DNA from: Fimenecus sp051881435
GTDB lineage: Bacteria > Bacillota > Clostridia > Oscillospirales > Acutalibacteraceae
Assembly: GCA_051881435.1 (NCBI GenBank)
Contig: JBJEPW010000017.1
Coordinates: forward strand, 1 to 11,605
Direction of reading: 5' to 3'
DNA: 11,605 nucleotides
Shown here: positions 5,641 through 10,201 of the stretch, piece by piece
Layout: each line of letters begins with the position of its first letter
How positions within the stretch are numbered: position 1 is the first letter of the stretch
Notes under the pieces: model-generated
Told to the model about the DNA's origin: nothing
Databases searched by the model: none
The model's input: the letters and a program-made list of their open reading frames with translations, nothing else
Program-made: the position numbers and the translations under genes

Positions 5641-6699
5641 TTAGTTTATAATTTTTTCGCAAAATTTATCGGCACATTCCGTGGCTTTGTGTGTGTCGGA
5701 ATAATCGCTCACCGCCGTGCTTGCGGCAAACCGTTCCTCACGGCCTGCATATATTTCCAACACACATTTTTCTAAAAGTCGGTTTTCAACATCAATAAGT
5801 ATTTTAATCTTTTCCCATGATACGGCGTCACCGTTAATAAACCGTGACGCCGATATTTTTTCATAAGGCTCAAAGGGCAGAATATGGTTGCTGTCCGATA
5901 CGGTAACGGCTGTGCCCAGCGTGGGGAAAATCAAAAATTGAGGAATAACTCCCGAAAAATAAGCGGGGCTCATCATAAAGGGGATTTTTTCGCTTATGGC
6001 ATAGTCTTTTATAACGCCTGCTATAATTGCGGCGGCAAAGCCTGTTTCATCGTGAATATCCACCGTTTTTTCGCACATACTGAAAATTGTGTCATAGTGG
6101 GTATGAATGCCCAAGGGAGTGGCACTGCTTAAAAGGCGGATAACCCCTGTGCCGCGGGTGTTTTGGTCTCTGAATTTTCCGGCGCAAAAACGGCGCATAA
6201 AATTTACCGCTTTGTCATCATTGAGGTGAGGCGATACCTCAGAATGCAGCTTTTCCCTGATAAACGAGGCTCTTTTAAGTGTGTCACAGGCTTTTTTGTA
6301 TTGTCCGTTTTCTTTTGTACGGCGGAGAATTATTTCCTCTTTCAATGCGGGAGAATAGTTTTTATCACCGCTTATTGATATATATTTTTCCCAAACTCCC
6401 GGTATTACGGGCGCAATTCGGTTGTAGCCGCTGTCCGATAAAACATATGTGTCAAGATTTTCAATGTAAACACCGTCGGCGCTGTCGTCATAAAAGGGGT
6501 TAAATGCGGTCAGGGAATAGCCGCTTAAATTTTTAATGAGTCTGTCAAAAAATACGGCTCTTTCAAGGTCGTCACCGTCGTTTAATATGTAAACGCGGGA
6601 ATCGGGCTCACGCTTATAAATAGTGTTGTAGGCACAGCAAAAGCCGCCGCTTGTAAGCTTACAGGAAAAGTATTTTTTTATGTGATTATCAACTGTCAA
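5641..6699 (-). CDS. Two-domain P-loop-like protein with both nucleotide-binding loops lost
   Basis: This is a 352-residue soluble protein. Its layout resembles, from memory, the Clostridia/Bacilli protein family called PRK06851 (two tandem P-loop NTPase domains, about 360-370 residues). In that family a SxGF..Y..I segment is followed by xIFILKGGPGTGKS, then a DSLDGVxIPEL and LLDGTAPH region. Here TSGGFCCAYNTIY (16-28) leads to VYILNDGDDLERAVFFDRL (36-54), where Walker A should be, and then DDSADGVYIENLDTYVLSD (71-89). The second half repeats the pattern: SSATPLGIHTHYDTI (191-205), then VDIHDETGFAAAIIAGVIKD (213-232), again without GxxGxGKS. Both ATP sites therefore look inactive. The start is TTG at 6699, chosen because AGGTGAG lies 5-6 nt upstream and no ATG is near. 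It is divergent from the aldolase gene. The role is unknown; family homology is moderately certain. Confidence 0.75.
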   Translation of the reverse strand: MTVDNHIKKYFSCKLTSGGFCCAYNTIYKREPDSRVYILNDGDDLERAVFFDRLIKNLSGYSLTAFNPFYDDSADGVYIENLDTYVLSDSGYNRIAPVIPGVWEKYISISGDKNYSPALKEEIILRRTKENGQYKKACDTLKRASFIREKLHSEVSPHLNDDKAVNFMRRFCAGKFRDQNTRGTGVIRLLSSATPLGIHTHYDTIFSMCEKTVDIHDETGFAAAIIAGVIKDYAISEKIPFMMSPAYFSGVIPQFLIFPTLGTAVTVSDSNHILPFEPYEKISASRFINGDAVSWEKIKILIDVENRLLEKCVLEIYAGREERFAASTAVSDYSDTHKATECADKFCEKIIN

Positions 6700-6716
6700 T
6701 TATCTCACCTCATTTT

Positions 6717-6745
6717 ATTCTATTCAAATGCTTTAATTCTGTTAA
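6717..6745 (-). promoter_or_regulatory. Possible promoter for the divergent - strand gene
   Basis: Read on the - strand, TTAACA (6745-6740), 17 bp and TAGAAT (6722-6717) are present. Transcription would start near 6710, only about 11 nt before the TTG and at the edge of the Shine-Dalgarno, which makes it doubtful. It nearly abuts the divergent aldolase promoter. Confidence 0.35.
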
Positions 6746-6749
6746 TTTA

Positions 6750-6778
6750 TTGACATTTAATGGCTGGTGAGATATAAT
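6750..6778 (+). promoter_or_regulatory. Perfect consensus sigma-A promoter for the aldolase gene
   Basis: TTGACA (6750-6755), exactly 17 bp and TATAAT (6773-6778) are present. Transcription should start near 6785, giving a short leader of about 27 nt with AAGGAG at 6797-6802. This is the strongest promoter in the window, as expected for a glycolytic gene. Confidence 0.88.
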
Positions 6779-6811
6779 ACAAGCGTAAAAATATATAAGG
6801 AGTGTATTCCA

Positions 6812-7678
6812 ATGCCATTAGTAAATGCAAAAGAAATGCTTACAAAAGCAAAAGCAGGTCATTACGCAGTAGGTCAGTTCAATATCAATAACCTTGAATG
6901 GACTAAATCAATTCTTCTCACTGCACAAGAGATGAATTCTCCTGTTATTCTCGGTGTATCTGAGGGTGCAGGTAAATATATGTGCGGATACAAAACAGTT
7001 GTAGGTATGGTTAAGGGCATGATTGAAGAGCTTAACATTACAGTTCCCGTTGCTCTTCATCTTGACCACGGTTCATACGAAGGCGCAAAGGCTTGCATTG
7101 AAGCAGGTTTCAGTTCGGTTATGTTCGACGGTTCTCACTATCCTATTGATGAGAATATCGAAAAGACCAAAGAATTAGTTGCAATTTGTGAGGAAAAAGG
7201 TCTTTCAATCGAAGCAGAAGTCGGTTCAATCGGCGGCGAGGAAGACGGCGTTGTAGGTGCAGGCGAATGTGCTGACCCCGACGAGTGCAAAATGATTGCT
7301 GACCTCGGTGTTACAATGCTTGCTGCAGGTATCGGTAATATTCACGGTAAATATCCTGCAAACTGGGCAGGCCTTTCCTTTGAAACACTTGCAGCAGTTC
7401 AGGAAAAAACAGGCACAATGCCTCTCGTTCTCCACGGCGGTACAGGCATCCCCGCAGATATGATTAAGAAAGCAATTTCTCTCGGCGTTTCAAAAATCAA
7501 TGTTAACACCGAGTGCCAGCTTGCATTCCAGGAAGCAACAAGAAAGTATATTGAAGCAGGCAAGGACCTTGAAGGCAAGGGCTTTGACCCGAGAAAGCTT
7601 TTAGCTCCCGGTGCAGAAGCTATCAAGGCGACGGTTCGTGAGAAGATAGAACTCTTCGGCTCAGCAAACAAAGCGTAA
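6812..7678 (+). CDS. fba: Class II fructose-1,6-bisphosphate aldolase
   Basis: This 288-residue cytoplasmic zinc enzyme reversibly cleaves fructose-1,6-bisphosphate into dihydroxyacetone phosphate and glyceraldehyde-3-phosphate in glycolysis and gluconeogenesis. Visible motifs are FNINNLEW (23-30), HLDHG (83-87) with catalytic Asp85 and zinc ligand His86, EAEVGSIGGEED (134-145), the phosphate-binding NIHGKY (176-181) with ligand His178, VLHGGTGIP (206-214) with ligand His208, and INVNTE (229-234). The length matches the Bacillus-type FbaA (about 285). An in-frame GTG at 6767 exists, but it lies inside the promoter, so ATG 6812 with AAGGAG 9 nt upstream is the start. Codon use looks more selective than in the neighbours, fitting high expression. 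A hairpin at 7779-7811 may end the transcript. Confidence 0.97.
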   Translation: MPLVNAKEMLTKAKAGHYAVGQFNINNLEWTKSILLTAQEMNSPVILGVSEGAGKYMCGYKTVVGMVKGMIEELNITVPVALHLDHGSYEGAKACIEAGFSSVMFDGSHYPIDENIEKTKELVAICEEKGLSIEAEVGSIGGEEDGVVGAGECADPDECKMIADLGVTMLAAGIGNIHGKYPANWAGLSFETLAAVQEKTGTMPLVLHGGTGIPADMIKKAISLGVSKINVNTECQLAFQEATRKYIEAGKDLEGKGFDPRKLLAPGAEAIKATVREKIELFGSANKA

Positions 7679-7679
7679 A

Positions 7680-7940
7680 TTTTCCGTTATGCTTCCTCGT
7701 CTTCAACTCGCGGTATCTATATACAGCGTCGTTTCGACGAGATTGCCTAACAAAAAATTAAATAGTTTATTTTTCCGCAATACTGCGTGTCTTTCGGCTC
7801 GCAGTATTTTTATACAGCTTCGCCTCTGACACATTGTCTTGCGAAAAACTAAATCTATTTTACAGAATTTTGTTTCGACGAAATTGTCCGACGGAAAATT
7901 AAATTGAATATTTTTCCGCAATACCGCGTGTCTCTCGGCT
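7680..7940 (+). repeat. Roughly 91-bp degenerate tandem repeat, three partial copies
   Basis: Units start with TTTTCCG at 7680, 7771 and 7912. Each runs through a GTCTTTCGGCTCGCAGTAT-like part and a TTATACAGC-TCG part, then GTTTCGACGA-ATTG and AAAATTAAAT. The best pair is 7731-7800 against 7872-7940. An extra degenerate GCTTCGCCTC...AAACTAAAT copy at about 7816-7858 explains the longer second interval. The array starts 1 nt after the aldolase stop. It is non-coding, and short frames across it are products of the repeat. Confidence 0.6.
7779..7811 (+). terminator. Probable aldolase terminator inside the 91-bp repeat
   Basis: AATACTGCG (7779-7787) pairs with CGCAGTATT (7800-7808) around a 12-nt loop and runs into a T-tract to 7811. 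The matching arms are not preserved in the first unit (mutated) or the third unit (truncated), so only the middle unit keeps the hairpin. The distance from the stop is about 100 nt. Confidence 0.55.
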
Positions 7941-7992
7941 CCCCTGAAAGGGGAGCTGTCATTTTCTGCGAAAATGACTGAGGGGTTATTTC
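7938..7992 (+). repeat. Three-part hairpin repeat, single unit
   Basis: The outer hairpin is GCTCCCCT-GAA-AGGGGAGC (7938-7956). The inner hairpin is GTCATTTTC-TGC-GAAAATGAC (7958-7978). A second AGGGG (7981-7985) and TTATTTC follow. The second AGGGG can compete with the first for the CCCCT strand. An inverted relative with a different inner hairpin is at 8961-9006. Confidence 0.65.
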
Positions 7993-8040
7993 GTACGGGC
8001 TGGCGACCTCGACAGCCCGCAAAAATGCAGTAAAAATTAC
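7993..8040 (+). repeat. GTACGGGC palindrome plus conserved A-rich tail
   Basis: CGGGCTG (7996-8002) pairs with CAGCCCG (8013-8019). The tail CAAAAATGCAGTAAAAATTAC (8020-8040) follows, matching the tails at 5590 and 8242. The unit abuts the TTATTTC end of the preceding repeat without a gap. Confidence 0.6.
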
Positions 8041-8054
8041 GGTTGCAAATTATT

Positions 8055-8185
8055 GCCCCCTCTGACGAGGGGGCTGTCGTGGCGTTGCCACGACCGGGGG
8101 AGAGAAAAACTATTTGTTTTCTGTAAATATTATCTCTCCCTCCGTCTTTTGCTTCGCAAAACCCACCTCCCTCGTCAGAGGGAGG
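8055..8185. repeat. Large compound inverted-repeat element, copy 2
   Basis: Two inverted half-units share outer hairpins and linkers but carry different inner hairpins. Left half: CCCCCTC-TGAC-GAGGGGG (8056-8073), inner GTCGTGGC-GTT-GCCACGAC (8076-8094), then GGGGGAGAGAAAAA. Right half, inverted: TCTCTCCCTCCGTC, inner TTTTGC-TTC-GCAAAA (8147-8161), then CCTCCCTC-GTCA-GAGGGAGG (8166-8185). It is a clean version of the element at 3100-3297. Confidence 0.7.
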
Positions 8186-8216
8186 AAAGAAATTTACCGT
8201 AGTTTAAGTAAACCTT

Positions 8217-8296
8217 GTAGGGGACAACCCACATCGTCCCGAAAAAATCACATAAAAACTACTGTAACACAGTAGGACGCTGTTTGCTCACGCCGC
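8217..8296 (+). repeat. Two GTAGG-headed palindromes joined by an A-rich tail
   Basis: GTAGGGGAC..GTCCCG (8217-8241) is a worn relative of the perfect palindrome at 5609-5638. The tail AAAAAATCACATAAAAACTA follows, and then a GTAGGACGCTGTTTGC unit (8272-8296) like the inverted one ending at 3446. No gene is seen between 7679 and 8338. Confidence 0.5.
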
Positions 8297-8302
8297 TAAA
8301 AA

Positions 8303-8333
8303 GATAAGAGACAGAGAAAAAATCTCTGTCTCT
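8303..8333 (-). terminator. Terminator of the PH-domain gene
   Basis: AGAGACAGAG (8307-8316) pairs with CTCTGTCTCT (8324-8333) around an A-rich loop. On the - strand the hairpin begins just past the stop codon and is followed by TTATCTTTTT. Confidence 0.75.
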
Positions 8334-8338
8334 CTGTT

Positions 8339-8854
8339 TTACACCTGTTGTTGAATCATAACATTTGCAATATGCGCTGCTTGCTTTCTCAAGTATGTAT
8401 TTTCATATTCGGAGATTTGAGCTAAAACTTGGACTCTCAAATCCTGAGGATTTGCAAGATTTCTAAATCTTTTATTGCCGGACGAAGTTCCGATTATTAG
8501 TGTCCCATAACCGAACATTCTGCCGAAAGTGCTTTGATTTATAGCCACAGTGTTTATTTTGCTTAACGGTATATCCACTACATCAAGTCTTATTACTCCC
8601 GCTTTGCCGGTAATCTTTTTATTTGTCAGGGTAAACTGCGTGTTTTTGATAATTATAATTGCTATTCCTACTACAATTACGCTGAAAAAAATCAAGGAAA
8701 ATCCCATTTCTATTTCGTCCGAAGCCAAAAGGATAAAAGAGATTATCAGCGACAATACCCCGAATAATATCGCGGGGAGTATCGCAATTGCGCTGACCTT
8801 TCCTTCGGCAACCACTAACTCACCGTTTAAAACGCTCTTTTCCGCATATGACAT
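8339..8854 (-). CDS. Bacterial PH (bPH2/YdbS-like) membrane protein
   Basis: This 171-residue protein has two predicted membrane helices (about 21-44 and 51-70) and a short amphipathic N-terminus. A bacterial pleckstrin-homology-like domain follows (about 73-147): FTLTNKKITGKAGVIRLDVVDIPLSKINTV, then FGRMFGYGTLIIGTSSG and a late F-R-N-L-A-N-P segment. The T-N-K-x-I plus D-I-P-L-x-K-I pattern is typical of the bPH_2/DUF304 family, whose members act at the membrane, often in stress or secretion contexts; the precise role here is unknown. ATG 8854 is preceded by GGAGGAATT, with its own promoter upstream and a terminator right after the stop, so it is monocistronic. The C-terminus is Gln-rich (MIQQQV). 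Confidence 0.85.
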   Translation of the reverse strand: MSYAEKSVLNGELVVAEGKVSAIAILPAILFGVLSLIISFILLASDEIEMGFSLIFFSVIVVGIAIIIIKNTQFTLTNKKITGKAGVIRLDVVDIPLSKINTVAINQSTFGRMFGYGTLIIGTSSGNKRFRNLANPQDLRVQVLAQISEYENTYLRKQAAHIANVMIQQQV

Positions 8855-8892
8855 TTTAATTCCTCCAAACCCATATAAAACATAATAAGTGC

Positions 8893-8921
8893 ATTATAGC
8901 ACAAAGAATGTGTTTATTCAA
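8893..8921 (-). promoter_or_regulatory. Promoter for the PH-domain gene
   Basis: On the - strand, TTGAAT (8921-8916), 17 bp and TATAAT (8898-8893) are present. The leader to ATG 8854 is about 32 nt and contains GGAGGA. Confidence 0.75.
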
Positions 8922-8934
8922 CATTATTTTTAAG

Positions 8935-8959
8935 GTAGGGGCGATTCACGAATCGCCCG
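8935..8959 (+). repeat. GTAGGGGCGATT palindrome, best copy
   Basis: The core GGGCGATTC (8939-8947) pairs perfectly with GAATCGCCC (8950-8958) around AC. Other copies are at 5565-5589 (24 of 25 identical) and inverted at 3332-3356. It lies upstream of the PH-gene promoter and runs directly into the next repeat. Confidence 0.75.
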
Positions 8960-8960
8960 G

Positions 8961-9006
8961 GAAATAACCCCTCTGTCACTTCGTGACAATCACCCCTTTC
9001 AGGGGA
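8961..9006 (-). repeat. Three-part hairpin repeat, inverted copy
   Basis: Read on the - strand it gives CTCCCCT-GAA-AGGGG, a linker, an inner TGTCAC-GAA-GTGACA hairpin (8974-8988), and then GAGGGGTTATTTC. The outer parts match 7938-7992 closely while the inner hairpin is different. On + the outer hairpin is CCCCT-TTC-AGGGG (8993-9005). Confidence 0.65.
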
Positions 9007-9040
9007 GACGAGAATATGTAGGTTTATTGTAAAATCCAAC

Positions 9041-10135
9041 CTACTTCTTCTCATTTATAAACGCTCGGAACAGGGGCATACAGGCTGAAAAGAATTTTTT
9101 GTACGCTTCGCAGTAATCTCTGTCCTCACGGGTGCGCTTACATCCTCCTGCACGGCAAACGGGATAGTATTTGCATTTTTTGCATTTTTCGGGAACAACA
9201 AGGCTCTCACGCAAGAACTCAATTGCTTTCGGGCAGTGGGCGAGGGTATCAAAATTCTCATTTTCATCGTCAATATTGCCTAAAAGCCATTCGTCCGTGC
9301 AGTAAAAGTCGCAGGGATAAATATTTCCGTTGCCCTCTGCCACAAATTGGTGCATACAATGTCCGCACATTCCGCATTGCTCCGTAGGATTGCCCAAGTA
9401 AAGGTGCATAAGGTTATCAAAGTATCTGACGCTTGTATATTGACCTCGCACATAGTCTTTAACATAGTGGTTAAAGCAGTGAATAAGGAAATTCGCATAC
9501 TGTTCGTTGGTCATATACAGCTCGCTTTCACTTTTGTCCCCGAAAGGACGCAGACAGGGTATGAATTGCAGATAACGAAAGCCTTTACTGCGGAAAAACT
9601 TATAAATATCGTCAATATTATCGGCACAGTGGCCTGTCAAAACGGTGAGGATATTGAAATCCACATTAAACCGCTTGAATTTTTCGGCGGCGGTGAGAAT
9701 TTTATAAAAGGCGTTCTCTCTGTTCTCGTCAACACGGAATTTATTGTTCTTAAAGTCACCGTCAAGGCTTAAACCCACAAGAAAGCCGTTATCGTGGAAA
9801 AACTTTGCCCATTCATCGGTTACAAGCGTGCCGTTTGTCTGAATACTCAAATAAATCTGACTGTTAAGGCGGTTTTCTTCTTTGACTTTCTTCACAAAAT
9901 GCTTAAAGTACGGAAGACCCACAATCAGCGGCTCGCCGCCCTGAAAGGCAAATGCCACGCTTTCACCGTTTGCAAAGCTCAATGCTTTTTTTATTATGTT
10001 GTCGGCGGTGTCTTCCGTCATAACTCCGAAAGAGGAGACCTCACGGATTTCGGAAACATTGTGATAAAAGCAATACCTGCACCTTAAATTGCAAAGGCTG
10101 GAGGCAGGCTTTATCATTATTGAAAGCGGCGGCAT
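9041..10135 (-). CDS. Anaerobic sulfatase-maturating enzyme (radical SAM, SPASM)
   Basis: This 364-residue cytoplasmic iron-sulfur enzyme oxidises the active-site Cys or Ser of a sulfatase to C-alpha-formylglycine under anaerobic conditions, using S-adenosylmethionine. The radical-SAM cluster motif C15-x3-C19-x2-C22 lies in SLCNLRCRYCFYH. GGEPL (66-70) is the SAM-binding GGE motif. The SPASM region carries further cysteines for two auxiliary clusters: C254, C257, C260, C275 and C279 (CGMCGHC...PCDFYC), and C318, C321, C327, C332 and C342 (CKKCKYYPVCRAGGC...YC). ATG 10135 follows AAAGGAG at 10142-10149; a TTG at 10168 is in frame but lies inside a hairpin and lacks a site. The gene lies 66 bp after the sulfatase stop on the same strand, and that sulfatase is its probable client. 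Confidence 0.95.
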   Translation of the reverse strand: MPPLSIMIKPASSLCNLRCRYCFYHNVSEIREVSSFGVMTEDTADNIIKKALSFANGESVAFAFQGGEPLIVGLPYFKHFVKKVKEENRLNSQIYLSIQTNGTLVTDEWAKFFHDNGFLVGLSLDGDFKNNKFRVDENRENAFYKILTAAEKFKRFNVDFNILTVLTGHCADNIDDIYKFFRSKGFRYLQFIPCLRPFGDKSESELYMTNEQYANFLIHCFNHYVKDYVRGQYTSVRYFDNLMHLYLGNPTEQCGMCGHCMHQFVAEGNGNIYPCDFYCTDEWLLGNIDDENENFDTLAHCPKAIEFLRESLVVPEKCKKCKYYPVCRAGGCKRTREDRDYCEAYKKFFSACMPLFRAFINEKK

Positions 10136-10157
10136 AGTATTTACTCCTTTAAATATA

Positions 10158-10179
10158 CCCCACAGCAAATACTGTGGGG
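10158..10179 (-). promoter_or_regulatory. Hairpin between sulfatase and maturase genes
   Basis: CCCCACAG (10158-10165) pairs with CTGTGGGG (10172-10179) around CAAATA. On the - strand it is followed by TATATTT and then the maturase ribosome binding site, so it could act as a partial terminator that lowers maturase relative to sulfatase, or as an RNA-stabilising or processing stem. On + it is followed by a T-rich tract, but no + gene precedes it. Confidence 0.55.
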
Positions 10180-10201
10180 CGATTTTTGTTTTTGGCTTTT
10201 A

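Noticed and set aside
7703..7921. A 72-codon open frame on the - strand downstream of the aldolase.
   Set aside because: It lies entirely in the 91-bp repeat array, has no good ribosome binding site, and its sequence just reflects the repeat.
9018..9044. GTAGGTT..AACCTAC hairpin at the end of the maturase gene as a terminator.
   Set aside because: The stem is 7 bp with a long loop, it overlaps the stop codon and has no T-tract on the - strand; too weak to call.
9347..9772. A 141-codon open frame on +.
   Set aside because: It is antisense to the SPASM and middle part of the maturase; the - strand frame has strong family motifs.
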